From the NCBI RefSeq assembly GCF_000494755.1, contig NC_022657.1, positions 4,750,001-4,814,000 on the forward strand: a stretch of DNA of 64,000 nt, in the 5' to 3' direction. The notes below the pieces were generated by a model. That model was not told where the DNA came from and made no database searches. It was given only the letters and a program-made list of their open reading frames with translations. Positions 8,720 through 17,834 of this stretch are shown piece after piece. The stretch comes from Amorphoplanes friuliensis DSM 7358 (lineage in GTDB: Bacteria > Actinomycetota > Actinomycetes > Mycobacteriales > Micromonosporaceae). Position numbers and translations under genes: made by a program. Positions within the stretch are counted from its first letter, which is position 1. Each line of letters begins with the position of its first letter.

Positions 8720-9499
8720 GTGCACCCCGACAAACCTGGCCCGCCCCTCGGCGCCGGTCCGCCCCGCCCACCCCGGGACGCGATCTCCGGCTTCCCCGAC
8801 GCGATCCTCGGCTTCCCCGACGCCTGCAGCTCGGTCGTGCCCCGGCGGCGACGGGTCCCGGCGACGCGTCCGGACCCGTGGCGGGTCACCGACTGGGAGC
8901 AGCCCGACCTCTCGTACGTCCGGCCGTTCGTCAGCGCCCGGTACCGGTCGTGGCCGCTCTACAGCCCCCGGATCGAACTCGTCCCGTGCGGCGAGAAGTC
9001 CAAGGCGGCGCTGTTCGTCCGGATACCCGGCGGGGAGTTCCCGCAGTGGTCACGGTCGGTCGTGCCCCGCCGATGGGAGTGGCGGTGGCTGGAACCCCGG
9101 AACCACCCGTACGTCGTGCTGCGCCTGACCGTGGACTTCGAGGACGTGTCCGGCACACCGATCGGGCTCGGCGTACCGAGCCGGCTGTCGAACACGACGC
9201 TGGAGGGCTTCCGGCACGCGCACCAGCTGCGGTGCGCAACGCCGTTCGATCCGGAGAACCGCGGCCACCGCGAGGCGATCGAGGCGTGGGTGACCGCGCC
9301 GTCCCCGGTGCTGATGATCTTCGTCGACGAGAACGACCGCGCGAGGGCTTTCGTCAGCCTCGACCAGGAGCACGACGGCGGCGCGCTCGGCCAGCTGGAA
9401 GAAGGCCGCCGCCACCTGAACGGCATCCCCGCGAACCGGCGCAGCACGTTCGCCGCGGCGGCGGAGGAGCTCGGCCTGCCGTGGATCGACCGGTGGTGA
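8720..9499 (+). CDS. Hypothetical protein
   Basis: A 259-residue protein of unknown function. The first 50 residues are Pro/Arg-rich and probably disordered, with an internal repeat (GFPDAI followed by GFPDAC) encoded by a tandem DNA repeat around 8790-8825. The remainder looks folded and contains VVPRRWEWRWLEPRNHPYVV and a C-terminal helix (GQLEEGRRHLNGIPANRRSTF). No signal peptide or membrane segment. The start is set by the leaderless TAGCGT box. Convergent with the response regulator gene. Confidence 0.65.
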   Translation: MHPDKPGPPLGAGPPRPPRDAISGFPDAILGFPDACSSVVPRRRRVPATRPDPWRVTDWEQPDLSYVRPFVSARYRSWPLYSPRIELVPCGEKSKAALFVRIPGGEFPQWSRSVVPRRWEWRWLEPRNHPYVVLRLTVDFEDVSGTPIGLGVPSRLSNTTLEGFRHAHQLRCATPFDPENRGHREAIEAWVTAPSPVLMIFVDENDRARAFVSLDQEHDGGALGQLEEGRRHLNGIPANRRSTFAAAAEELGLPWIDRW

Positions 9500-9505
9500 C
9501 CAGCC

Positions 9506-10165
9506 TCAGGCGAGTCCGGCGTCGTGGACGAGGAGCGCCACCTGGACGCGGTTGTTCAGGTCGAGCTTGACCAGCAGGCGGGAGACGTGGGCCTTGACCG
9601 TGGCCACGCTCATGAAGAGCTCGGCCGAGATCTCCGCGTTCGAGCGGCCCTGACCCAGCAGCAGGGCGACGTCGCGTTCCCGCTCGCTCAGCTGTCGCAG
9701 GGCCGCCGTCGCGCGGTGGCGGCTGCCGCCGGGGTCGGGTGCCGCCACGTGGGCGATCAGGCGGCGGGTGACCGTCGGGGAGAGCATCGCCTCGCCGTGC
9801 GCGACACGACGGACGGCGTGCAGGATCTCCACCGGTGGCGTGTCCTTGAGCAGGAAGCCGCTCGCGCCCGCCCGTAGCGCCCGCAGCACGAACTCGTCGG
9901 CGTCGAAGGTGGTCAGCACGATGACCTCGGGGGCGCCGGCGCGCTTGCGCAGGGTCTCGGTCGCCGCGAGGCCGTCGATGCGGGGCATGCGGATGTCCAT
10001 CAGCACCACGTCGGGGTGATGGGCCGCGACCGCCTCGGGCACCTCGCTGCCGTCGGCGGCCTCACCGACCACCGCGATGCCGTCCGCGCCGGAGAGGATC
10101 ATCGTCAGGCCCGCGCGGACCAGGGCGTCGTCGTCGACGATCAGGACGCGTACCGGAGGGGTCAT
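9506..10165 (-). CDS. NarL/LuxR-family response regulator
   Basis: A 219-residue two-component response regulator. The receiver domain (1-120) has the acidic pair VDDD, phospho-acceptor Asp in VVLMDIRMP, switch Thr in VLTTFD and Lys in FLLKDTPP. The C-terminal LuxR HTH (about 150-215) reads LSERERDVALLLGQGRSNAEIS...VATVKAHVSRLL. Its ATG overlaps the histidine kinase stop (ATGA), so kinase and regulator are co-transcribed and almost certainly partners. The divergent ABC transporter is the likely target, as in DesKR-like arrangements. Confidence 0.95.
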   Translation of the reverse strand: MTPPVRVLIVDDDALVRAGLTMILSGADGIAVVGEAADGSEVPEAVAAHHPDVVLMDIRMPRIDGLAATETLRKRAGAPEVIVLTTFDADEFVLRALRAGASGFLLKDTPPVEILHAVRRVAHGEAMLSPTVTRRLIAHVAAPDPGGSRHRATAALRQLSERERDVALLLGQGRSNAEISAELFMSVATVKAHVSRLLVKLDLNNRVQVALLVHDAGLA

Positions 10166-11442
10166 GCCGGGTCTCCCGCCGCGGGCCAGGGCAGCCAGGC
10201 GCTGAGGGCGAAATCGCCGTCGGGGGTGGGTCCGTGGACGAGCCGGCCGCCCGCCAGGGTGGCCCGCTCGGTGAGCCCGATCAGGCCGGTCCCGGTGCCG
10301 GGGATGGCCGGGGCCGAACGCCCGACCGGCCGGGGGTTGCGGATGTCGATGGTCAGCCCCGCACCGGCGGCCCCGGCGATCGTCACCCGCACCGCCGTCC
10401 CCGCAGCGTGCTTCCGCGCATTGGTCAGACCCTCCTGCACGATCCTGTACGCCGTCCGCCCCGTCCCCGCGGGCAGCACCCCGGACTCGTCGACCTGCAC
10501 GTCGAGGGTCACCTTCGCACCCGCGGCGCGGGACTCGTCGGCCAGGGCGGGCAGCTCCCGGAGCGTCGGCTGCGGGCGTTCCGGGGGGTCCTCACCGGCG
10601 GGCTCCCGCAGCACCCCGATGACCTCGCGCAGGTCCTGCAGGGCCTGGTGGGCGCTGGCCCGGATCACACCGGCCGCACCGGCCACCTCGGCGGGCGCCG
10701 CGTCGGGGCGGATCTCCAGGGCGCCGGCGTGCAGGCTGAGCAGCGAGATCCGGTGCGCCAGCACGTCGTGCATCTCGCGGGCGATGCGGGTGCGTTCCAG
10801 GGCCCGGGCCTGCACGACCCGCAGCTGCTGCTCGGACTCGGCGCGCTCGGCGCGGTCCCGCAGCGACACGACCAGTTCGCGCCGGGACCGCACGACCATG
10901 CCCCAGAGCAGCACGATCACGAGGATCACCGCACTCCAGGACATCGACTCCCAGAAGCTGGTGCCGAGCTCCGGGCGGATCAGGCAGAAGACGAGGGTGG
11001 AGAGCATCGCCCCGGCCGCCACCACCGCGGTCACGACGAACCGGCGGTGCACGGCGACCGTGAAGAAGACGATCAGGCCGGAGATCGCCCCAGCCACCGT
11101 GAACACGCCCAGCACCATCGTCAGCACCGCGAGGTGCACGGGCCAGCGGCGGCGCCACCAGAGCGCCACCGCGAGCACCACACCGGTGAACAGGTCCGTC
11201 CAGATGAGCCAGGCCGGATTGTGTTCCCACTGCGGCAGGACAGCCGGGTCGGGGTTCAGCAGGTCGATGCTGGCCAGCACGGTGAAACCCAGGCCGAGCA
11301 GAAAAGCGAGGACGTCGACGACCCAGTCGCGGGTCGAGCGGGGCGCGGGCGGGCGGTCGGGCTCGTCCAGCAGGCCCGCCGGCAGCAGCCACCGGTATTC
11401 CGACGGTCGCCCGCCGGTCCTCGGAACTGCCAGCTCCCCCAC
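10162..11442 (-). CDS. Sensor histidine kinase (HisKA_3 family)
   Basis: About 426 residues. Five or six membrane segments occupy the first half (including WVVDVLAFLLGLGFTV and VILVIVLLWGMVV), with little extracytoplasmic sequence, as in intramembrane-sensing kinases. A coiled stretch leads to the HisKA_3 phosphoacceptor ERTRIAREMHDVLAHR, then an HATPase domain with N-box QEGLTNARKHA and GTGTGLIGLTER. The GTG at 11442 is chosen because TAAAGT (11455-11450) lies seven bases upstream, giving a leaderless start. It phosphorylates the regulator encoded directly downstream. The 131-base divergent gap to the ABC ATPase gene suggests shared control. Confidence 0.93.
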   Translation of the reverse strand: MGELAVPRTGGRPSEYRWLLPAGLLDEPDRPPAPRSTRDWVVDVLAFLLGLGFTVLASIDLLNPDPAVLPQWEHNPAWLIWTDLFTGVVLAVALWWRRRWPVHLAVLTMVLGVFTVAGAISGLIVFFTVAVHRRFVVTAVVAAGAMLSTLVFCLIRPELGTSFWESMSWSAVILVIVLLWGMVVRSRRELVVSLRDRAERAESEQQLRVVQARALERTRIAREMHDVLAHRISLLSLHAGALEIRPDAAPAEVAGAAGVIRASAHQALQDLREVIGVLREPAGEDPPERPQPTLRELPALADESRAAGAKVTLDVQVDESGVLPAGTGRTAYRIVQEGLTNARKHAAGTAVRVTIAGAAGAGLTIDIRNPRPVGRSAPAIPGTGTGLIGLTERATLAGGRLVHGPTPDGDFALSAWLPWPAAGDPA

Positions 11443-11449
11443 GACGGTA

Positions 11450-11455
11450 ACTTTA
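11450..11455 (-). promoter_or_regulatory. Leaderless -10 box (TAAAGT) for the kinase/regulator operon
   Basis: TAAAGT on the minus strand ends seven bases before the chosen GTG of the histidine kinase gene. No ribosome binding site is seen. Confidence 0.5.
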
Positions 11456-11573
11456 CGGCCGGTGGTCGTGGCCCCGATACCGACCAAAGTCGTAGCCCGC
11501 GCTAGACCAAGGTTCGCGGGCGCCGACCGGCGGCCGACGCGGTGGACCACCCGGCGACGGCAGGCTGAGACGC

Positions 11574-12473
11574 ATGATCACGGTCGAACATCTGAGCAAA
11601 CGGTACGGGAGCCACCCGGCCGTCGACGACGTGTCGTTCACCTGCGAGCCCGGCACGGTGACCGGCTTCCTCGGCCCGAACGGCGCGGGCAAGTCCACCA
11701 CCATGCGGATGATCTGCGGGCTCACACCACCCACCTCCGGTACGGCCACGGTCGACGGGCAGCCGTACAAGCGGATGGGCAATCCGGGGCGGCGCATCGG
11801 GGTGCTGCTGGACGCCTCGGCGCAGCACTCCGGGCGTACCGGGAGGGAGGTTCTGACTCTCGCGGCGCTGACCATGGGGATCGACCGGCGGCGCGTCGAC
11901 GAGAGCCTGGACCGGGTGGGTCTCAACAAGACGGCGGCCAAGCGGCGGGTGAAGGCGTACTCGCTGGGCATGCGGCAGCGGCTCGGGCTGGCCTACGCCC
12001 TGCTGGGTGACCCGGGGATCCTCGTCCTGGACGAGCCGGCCAACGGCCTCGACCCGGAGGGCATCTTCTGGATGCGCGGGCTGCTGCGCGACTTCGCGGA
12101 CCGCGGCGGCACGGTGCTGCTCTCCTCCCATCTGCTGCGGGAGGTGGAGGCGGTCGCGGACAAGCTCGTGGTCATCGGCGGCGGCAGGATCGTCGCCGAG
12201 GGTGACAAGAACGAACTGCTCGCGGCGAGCGGCACGGTCGTCCGGGCGCTGGACATGGGCGCCCTGGACATGGTGCTGCAGCGTGTGGGCCTGACCGGCA
12301 CGAAGACGACCGACGGGGGCGTTGTCGTGCAGGCCGACGCGGAGGTGATCGGGCGTGCCGCCGCGGACGCGGGCCTGGTGCTGCTGGAGCTCAGGCCCGC
12401 CGGTGGCGGTGGCCTCGAGCAGATGTTCCTGACCCTGACCGCCGGTGACTCGGTGAAGGAGGCCGTCCGATGA
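11574..12473 (+). CDS. ABC transporter ATP-binding protein
   Basis: A 299-residue ABC-2-type exporter ATPase. Walker A is GPNGAGKST (residues 34-42), the signature region is LGMRQRLGLA, and Walker B is ILVLDEPANGLDPEG; the switch His is in LLSSHLLREVE. The C-terminal about 90 residues form the accessory domain common in BcrA-like ATPases. CAGGCT at 11561-11566 lies seven bases before the ATG, suggesting a leaderless start. Its stop overlaps the permease ATG (ATGA). With the divergent two-component system this looks like a stress or antibiotic detoxification module; the substrate is unknown. Confidence 0.94.
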   Translation: MITVEHLSKRYGSHPAVDDVSFTCEPGTVTGFLGPNGAGKSTTMRMICGLTPPTSGTATVDGQPYKRMGNPGRRIGVLLDASAQHSGRTGREVLTLAALTMGIDRRRVDESLDRVGLNKTAAKRRVKAYSLGMRQRLGLAYALLGDPGILVLDEPANGLDPEGIFWMRGLLRDFADRGGTVLLSSHLLREVEAVADKLVVIGGGRIVAEGDKNELLAASGTVVRALDMGALDMVLQRVGLTGTKTTDGGVVVQADAEVIGRAAADAGLVLLELRPAGGGGLEQMFLTLTAGDSVKEAVR

Positions 12474-13270
12474 CCGCCGTGCAGAACCCTCCGGCCGTTG
12501 CGCCCGGCGTGGAGCCACAGCGACCGACCGTGCGCGGCGGGATCCCGCTGTGGCGGCTCACGCAGGTCGAGCTGCGCAAACTCGCCGACACCAGGGCCGG
12601 CCTGTGGCTGCTGATCGTGATCGCGCTGGCCGCGGCGGCCACCGCCGCGATCCTGCTGGCCGCCGCTCCGGCCGAGGAGCAGAACTACGAGGAGCTCCTG
12701 TCCTTCGGCCTGCTGCCGGCGAGCATCCTGCTGCCGGTGCTCGGCATCCTCTCGATGACCAGCGAGTGGTCCCAGCGGACCGCGCTGACCACGTTCACGC
12801 TCGTGCCGGCCCGCGGCAAGATCATCGCGGCGAAGCTGATCGCGGCCGTCCTGATCGCGATCGCCACCACGGCCGCTGCGGCCATCCTCTCCGCGGCCGG
12901 CAACCTCGTCGCCATCGGTACGGGCGGCGACGGCAGCTGGCACCTCGAGGGCGCCCTCGTCGGGCAGCTGCTCGTCAACCAGATCGTCTTCGTGCTGATG
13001 GGCTCGGCGTTCGGCGCGCTGCTGATGAACTCACCGCTGGCGATCGTGCTCTACTTCGCCATCCCGACGCTGTGGTCGGTGCTCGGCGAGATGATCAAGG
13101 GTCTGCGCACGGCCGCGGGCTGGGTCGACATCAACATGACCTCGGTGCCGCTGAGCGAGCCCGGGATGACCGGCAACGAGTGGCTCCGGTTCGGGGTCGC
13201 GGCGCTGATCTGGGTGGCCCTGCCGCTCGCCCTCGGCACGGTCCGGGTGCTGCGGCGCGAGGTGTCCTGA
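12470..13270 (+). CDS. ABC-2 type transporter permease
   Basis: A 266-residue membrane protein with six hydrophobic segments, for example GLWLLIVIALAAAATAAILLAA and IIAAKLIAAVLIAIATTAAAAIL. The N-terminus is cytoplasmic and contains LTQVELRKLADTRAGLW, the typical ABC-2 opening. It forms the membrane half of the exporter with the ATPase encoded immediately upstream (four-base overlap). Several segments are unusually Ala/Ile-rich, consistent with the high GC content. Confidence 0.92.
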   Translation: MTAVQNPPAVAPGVEPQRPTVRGGIPLWRLTQVELRKLADTRAGLWLLIVIALAAAATAAILLAAAPAEEQNYEELLSFGLLPASILLPVLGILSMTSEWSQRTALTTFTLVPARGKIIAAKLIAAVLIAIATTAAAAILSAAGNLVAIGTGGDGSWHLEGALVGQLLVNQIVFVLMGSAFGALLMNSPLAIVLYFAIPTLWSVLGEMIKGLRTAAGWVDINMTSVPLSEPGMTGNEWLRFGVAALIWVALPLALGTVRVLRREVS

Positions 13271-13295
13271 CGCTGCGGGGCGGCGGCCGGGTGGT

Positions 13296-13301
13296 TAGGC
13301 T
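13296..13301 (+). promoter_or_regulatory. Leaderless -10 box (TAGGCT)
   Basis: TAGGCT ends six bases before the ATG at 13308; no ribosome binding site separates them. Confidence 0.55.
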
Positions 13302-13307
13302 CGATCC

Positions 13308-13574
13308 ATGCCGATCGGTCCTCAGCCACCCGGCCGCCACGGCACTGCCGACCGGCCCTACAGCGCGCTGAACCTGCGCCTGGTGCTGGCCGCCTTCGGC
13401 TTCGTGGTGTGCACGGTGCTGGCGATCGTGCTGTGGCAGCGGGGCTGGACCGTGCCGGGCTGGTTCCTGGCGGCGTGGGCGGTGGTCGCCCTGATCGATC
13501 TGGTGGTGGTGCAGCTGCGGCGGCGGGCCCGGCGGCGCGCCGACGGCGGCCGTGACCATTCCCTCTTCGAGTAG
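13308..13574 (+). CDS. Small two-TM membrane protein (DUF6343-like)
   Basis: An 88-residue protein with two membrane helices (LVLAAFGFVVCTVLAIVLW and WFLAAWAVVALIDLVVV) joined by a short loop, an Arg-rich C-terminal cytoplasmic tail (QLRRRARRRA) and a polar N-terminus ending in YSALNLRLVLAAFG. The SALNLRL opening before the first helix resembles small actinobacterial DUF6343 proteins; this is from memory and moderate in strength. Function unknown. Leaderless promoter as noted at 13296. Confidence 0.7.
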   Translation: MPIGPQPPGRHGTADRPYSALNLRLVLAAFGFVVCTVLAIVLWQRGWTVPGWFLAAWAVVALIDLVVVQLRRRARRRADGGRDHSLFE

Positions 13575-13661
13575 CCCGCGTCTTGCCCCTTTTGCACCCT
13601 TAGTACAGGTAGCGTCGCCTTCTGTGCGCGCCTCACCGGCGCGGCGCCGAAGGGAGTCCCC

Positions 13662-15752
13662 ATGGCCCGCCTCCGTCTCGCCGCGGTAGCCCTGCTCGTC
13701 CTACCCCTCCTGCCGCTCACCACGGCGGCCGAGGCCGCTCCGGCCACGGCCCGGCCACCGGCCGACGACACCCGGGAGCTGACCCGCGAGCGGCTCGACG
13801 TGTCGAAGCTCGGACCCACCGGCCAGGCCTTCGAGCGCAGGGCCCGGATCGCCGCGGCGCCGACCCCGCCCGTCGGCACGGTGCGGCAGTGGCTGGGGCT
13901 CGACGACGTCGACGGCGGGCTCTACCGCAAGGACTACACACTGCGCGGCGTCGGCGAGCACACCGAGGTGTGGGTGGCCAAGGACATCGCCTTCCCCGCC
14001 GGTGACTGCCGGGCGGCGGACTCCACCGAGATCACCGATCAGCAGGTCAAGGATCTGATCAAGGAGTTCGACACCAAGATCTGGCCGCGCGAGACCGCCG
14101 CGTTCAGTACGCCCCAGGAGCGCGACGGCACCGACCCGCGGTTGACCGGGGCCGACTACACCGGGGACGGCGCGAAGACGGTGACGCTGGTCGACAACGT
14201 CCGCGACGACAACTACTACGAGTTCCCGCAGGCGCCGACCTACATCGCCGGCTTCTTCTCCGCGCAGATCAACGAGCTGGTCGACCGCAACGTCATGACG
14301 ATCGACGCGTACGACTGGAAGCACCGGTCCGGGGCCAACCCGCCCGACCAGCCGACCGACGACCTGTGCACCAGCCGGCCCGCCCGCCCGCGGATGTACG
14401 AGGGCACCTTCGCCCACGAGTGGCAGCACCTGCTGCAGTCGTACACGGACCCGGGCGAGGACGTGTGGGTCAACGAGGGCCTGTCCGATTACGCGCAGTC
14501 CCTGGTCGGTTATGTCGACGGCAACGCGACCGTTCACCACGCCGGCAACGACACGCACCTCGCCTGCTTCCAGGGTTTCGGCGTGGTGAAGACGCCGTAC
14601 AACACCAACCCGCGGGACTGCGGCGGGGCACAGAACTCGCTGAACGTCTGGGACGAGGGCGCACCCTCCGAGGTGCTCGCCGACTACGGCAACACCTACC
14701 AGTTCATGCTCTACCTGCGGGACCGCTTCGGCGCCGCGGCGCTGTCCCGGCTGCACCGCGACGGCACCCACCAGGGCCTGGCCGGGGTCGCCGCCGCGCT
14801 GGGCGACGTTCAGCTCTACGGCGTGCTGCACGACTTCCAGACCATGACGCTGGTCGACAAGCTCATCGGTGACACGCCGCGCGGCACCATGATCGGTGTG
14901 CCGCACGCGCGGGTGACCACGCCGAGCGTGCGCTCGACCGTGAACCTCGCCAACCCCGCCTCGTACGACTACCCGGGTGCGGCCCCGAACGGTGCCGACT
15001 ACGTCCGGCTGCGCGACGCCAAGAACAAGTATCTGAAGGGCGCCGAGCTGAAGTCGGTCACCTTCACCGGTGCCACGACCCTGCCGCCGCAGACTCTGCA
15101 GTGGAAGGTCCAGGACGGCGCGCTCTTCTCGGGCAACACCAAGGACCTGGACGTGGCGGCGGTGACCGAGGTGACCGTGCCCGCGGCCGACCCGGTGCTG
15201 CGACTGCGCACGAAGTACGCGACCGAGGAGGGCTACGACTACGGCTACGTCACCGTGTCGATGGACGGCGGGCGCACCTACACCGCGATCGCCGGCGACA
15301 GCACGGTCGCGGCGCCCCTCGGACAGGCGATCAACGGCGACAGTGCCGGGTTCCAGCCCCGGACCTACGATCTTTCCGCGTACGCGGGCAAGAAGGTCCT
15401 GCTCGGCTTCCGGTACGTGACCGACAGCGCCATCGACGAGGGTGGCTGGTGGATCGACGACATCAAGGTCGGCGGCGCCGTGGTCAGCGACGGTGCCACG
15501 CTCGACGGCTTCCGCTCGCCGACGCAGATCGTGCCGCTGCGGGTGCACGCCTGGAACGTGCGCCTGGTCGGCCTGGACGAGAAGGGCCGCCGCGCGCGCC
15601 AGGTGCCGGTGGAGCAGTTCGCGGCGCTCAAAGGCTACGACAAGGTCGTCGCCGTCGTCGCCTACGACGAGCCGACCGGGCAGATCGAGCAGTACGCGCC
15701 GTACACGCTGACGGTCAACGGCGTCGTTCAGCCCGGTGGCAGGACGCCGTAG
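13662..15752 (+). CDS. Secreted zinc metalloprotease, immune inhibitor A (M6)-like
   Basis: A 696-residue secreted protein. The Sec signal is residues 1-27 (LVLPLLPLTTAAEAAPA). A propeptide-like region precedes the catalytic domain, whose zinc site is HEWQH (His252, Glu253, His256) with the third ligand likely Glu272 in WVNEGLSDY, a gluzincin-style HExxH...E arrangement. The C-terminal part (about 430-600) is a beta-sandwich with EGGWWIDDIKVGG, like the MAM/choice-of-anchor domains of InhA proteases. It probably degrades extracellular protein. A GAAGGGAG ribosome binding site precedes the ATG. The 3' end overlaps the convergent cyclase gene by 25 bases. Confidence 0.85.
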   Translation: MARLRLAAVALLVLPLLPLTTAAEAAPATARPPADDTRELTRERLDVSKLGPTGQAFERRARIAAAPTPPVGTVRQWLGLDDVDGGLYRKDYTLRGVGEHTEVWVAKDIAFPAGDCRAADSTEITDQQVKDLIKEFDTKIWPRETAAFSTPQERDGTDPRLTGADYTGDGAKTVTLVDNVRDDNYYEFPQAPTYIAGFFSAQINELVDRNVMTIDAYDWKHRSGANPPDQPTDDLCTSRPARPRMYEGTFAHEWQHLLQSYTDPGEDVWVNEGLSDYAQSLVGYVDGNATVHHAGNDTHLACFQGFGVVKTPYNTNPRDCGGAQNSLNVWDEGAPSEVLADYGNTYQFMLYLRDRFGAAALSRLHRDGTHQGLAGVAAALGDVQLYGVLHDFQTMTLVDKLIGDTPRGTMIGVPHARVTTPSVRSTVNLANPASYDYPGAAPNGADYVRLRDAKNKYLKGAELKSVTFTGATTLPPQTLQWKVQDGALFSGNTKDLDVAAVTEVTVPAADPVLRLRTKYATEEGYDYGYVTVSMDGGRTYTAIAGDSTVAAPLGQAINGDSAGFQPRTYDLSAYAGKKVLLGFRYVTDSAIDEGGWWIDDIKVGGAVVSDGATLDGFRSPTQIVPLRVHAWNVRLVGLDEKGRRARQVPVEQFAALKGYDKVVAVVAYDEPTGQIEQYAPYTLTVNGVVQPGGRTP

Positions 15753-16432
15753 ATCAGGGCCGTCGACCCGGAACCACCCTTGTTGATCTGCCCGCCACAG
15801 AGGATGTGGGCCCCCGTGGCGGGCAGCGCGCCGAGATCGGCCAGGACCTCCAGGCTGATCCGGTGCCGCTGGTAGACCAGCCGCGAGACCGCGTAGGTGG
15901 TGTCGCGGCCGGGGTCCGGCCCGAAGGTGTCCGTGCCGGTGCCGCCGCGGTGCCCGAGCCGGCCCGTCGCGGTCAGCCACTCGACGGCCTCGAGGCTGAA
16001 GCCGGGTTGGTGCACGACCCCGTCCTCGTCACGGTTGAGGTACGCCTCCGTCCCCCAGCGGGAGTCCCAGCCGGTCCAGAGGACAACCACGGACTCGGCG
16101 GGGATCCGGCCGTGCCGGCGTTCCCAGTCCTGCAGGTCCTGGACGGACAGCTCGAAGTCGGCGTCCCGGGCGCACTGCTCGCGGACGTCGATCTTGACGG
16201 CGGGCCGGCAGAGGTCGGCCGGTTCCAGATCGTCGGCCAGCGCGGCGCCGGCGGTGAAGTGACCGGGCGCTCCCCAGTGCGTGCCGGTGTGCTCACCCAC
16301 GCGGACGTACTGGAGGAAAAAGCCGTCGTCGCCGATCGTCGCGACGGTCTCCAGCTCGAACGGCGGATCACCCGGGTACACGATGGTCGTGGCCGGATCG
16401 TTGACGTGCGAGAGGCTGACCAGGTTGAGCAT
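15728..16432 (-). CDS. Cyclase family protein (kynurenine formamidase-like), altered metal motif
   Basis: A 234-residue protein of the cyclase/KynB family (COG1878), metal-dependent amide or lactone hydrolases. The core motif usually reads HxGTHxDxPxH; here it is HTGTHWGAPGH, so the metal-binding Asp is replaced by Gly. The C-terminal GAHILCGGQINKGGSG also diverges from the usual ligand region. The enzyme may bind metal differently or be inactive. ATG 16432 is chosen with CAGAAT six bases before it; a GTG at 16438 is an alternative. It is divergent from the P-loop kinase gene and its 3' end overlaps the protease gene. Confidence 0.8.
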   Translation of the reverse strand: MLNLVSLSHVNDPATTIVYPGDPPFELETVATIGDDGFFLQYVRVGEHTGTHWGAPGHFTAGAALADDLEPADLCRPAVKIDVREQCARDADFELSVQDLQDWERRHGRIPAESVVVLWTGWDSRWGTEAYLNRDEDGVVHQPGFSLEAVEWLTATGRLGHRGGTGTDTFGPDPGRDTTYAVSRLVYQRHRISLEVLADLGALPATGAHILCGGQINKGGSGSTALIYGVLPPG

Positions 16433-16499
16433 GGACACATTCTGGTAGCGGGCCCTCACGATCGGTGTCAACGCGGCCGGTAGTGGGGAAACCACGACC

Positions 16500-17111
16500 A
16501 TGGAGCCATGGCGAGTCGCGACGACCGACGAAGTGCTGACCCGGGTACGCCAGGCGGTGGGCGAGCCGGCGGACCGGCCGCCGGTGCTGGCGGTCGACGG
16601 CCGCAGCGCCGGAGGCAAGACGACCTTCGCCCGTCGTCTCGCCGCGGCCTGGCCCGGCGCCACCGTGATCCACACCGATGACATCGCCTGGAACCAGGCC
16701 GTCCTCGACTGGACCACCCTGCTCGTCGACGGTGTCCTGACACCGCTGCGCGAGGGCCGAGCGGTCTCCTACCGGCCACCGCAGTGGGACGCCCGCGGCC
16801 GCGAGGGTGCGATCGAGGTGTCCCACGACTGCACCCTGGTGATCGTCGAGGGTGTCGGGTCCGGCCGCCGCGAGCTGGAGCCGCACCTGGACGCAGTGGT
16901 CTGGGTCGAGACCTCCCAGGAGGAGACCGAACGCCGCGACGCCGTCCGGATCGCCGCCGGCGAGACGACCGAGGAGCTCTACGCACTGTGGATGGCCGAG
17001 GAAAACCCCTTTGTGGACGACCAGAAGACCTGGGAGCGCGCCGCGTTTCTCGTGTCGGGTGTTCCCGCGCTCCCCCACAACCCGGAAACCGAATTCTTGA
17101 TCTCCACCTGA
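16500..17111 (+). CDS. Uridine kinase-like P-loop nucleoside kinase
   Basis: A 203-residue P-loop protein with Walker A variant DGRSAGGKTTFA, substrate region HTDDIAWNQAVLDW and VIVEGVGSGRREL, the strand-plus-Glu typical of uridine kinase-like enzymes. A later Arg-rich stretch (ERRDAVRIA) resembles the lid. Actinobacterial members of this group are annotated as uridine kinase-like, but the phosphorylated substrate is unproven. Cytoplasmic. It lies 67 bases from the divergent cyclase gene. Confidence 0.8.
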   Translation: MEPWRVATTDEVLTRVRQAVGEPADRPPVLAVDGRSAGGKTTFARRLAAAWPGATVIHTDDIAWNQAVLDWTTLLVDGVLTPLREGRAVSYRPPQWDARGREGAIEVSHDCTLVIVEGVGSGRRELEPHLDAVVWVETSQEETERRDAVRIAAGETTEELYALWMAEENPFVDDQKTWERAAFLVSGVPALPHNPETEFLIST

Positions 17112-17203
17112 CCGTCCGGTCAAGCGACGCGAACTGTTCGGATATCGGGGCGGACGATCTTCGCAAAACTACGATCATGGCAACGTCGAAAACGGGGGTT
17201 GTC

Positions 17204-17815
17204 ATGAATTCCAGCGAACGGCAGATCCGGCGTAACAATGCACCGAACGCCGCCCGGCTGTGGCGCGAAGGCCACAATGCACCCCGCTCGATGCCTGCTC
17301 AGCGCCGACCTCAACCGGTGAAACCGCCGATGGTGTCCATCATCGAGGCGGTCGAGGTGATGCGGGAGGACCACCCGCGGATCGACGTCGGCGGCCTTTA
17401 TCAGCAATTCCGCTGCCGCGGCGGACGCTGGGCCCTCATCACCCGCGAGGACGTCCGGATCGCACTCGCCGGCCTCGAATGCGCGGCCCGCCAGGAATTC
17501 CCCGTCCCGCACCCACAACGCATTGTTCCCCGCACCCCCGAAGGCGCCTGGCCCCAATTCCAGCGCGCCGTCACCGACCTGCACACCACCGGCGGCCTCG
17601 ACGCGGTGGAGATCACCCGCCACTTGATCGACACCGGCTGGTCGCAGGTCGCCGAGGCCGACGTGACCGCTGTCCTGCGCCGCATCAGAACGGGCAACAC
17701 GGGCCGCCACTTCACGCCGGGCCGCTCCCTGCCCGCCCCGCGCCGGACCGTCCCGGAGATCTGCCCCTCCTGCGACGTCCGCATCACCGACCTGGGCACC
17801 TGCCGCTGCTCCTGA
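17204..17815 (+). CDS. Unknown protein with C-terminal zinc-ribbon-like motif
   Basis: A 203-residue protein that I do not recognise. The N-terminus is basic and Asn/Arg-rich (SERQIRRNNAPNAARLWREG), the middle has winged-helix-like segments (VDVGGLYQQF-type, ITREDVRIALAGLE, VEITRHLIDTGWSQVAEADV), and the C-terminus carries CPSC...CRC, a candidate four-Cys zinc knuckle. The start at 17204 is preferred because GGGGG precedes it by six bases and TACGAT at 17170-17175 could be its -10; an ATG at 17177 is also in frame. Codon use is slightly AT-richer than neighbours. A nucleic-acid role is possible but unproven. Confidence 0.65.
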   Translation: MNSSERQIRRNNAPNAARLWREGHNAPRSMPAQRRPQPVKPPMVSIIEAVEVMREDHPRIDVGGLYQQFRCRGGRWALITREDVRIALAGLECAARQEFPVPHPQRIVPRTPEGAWPQFQRAVTDLHTTGGLDAVEITRHLIDTGWSQVAEADVTAVLRRIRTGNTGRHFTPGRSLPAPRRTVPEICPSCDVRITDLGTCRCS

Positions 17816-17834
17816 CGGCGGCATGCGTCGACGT

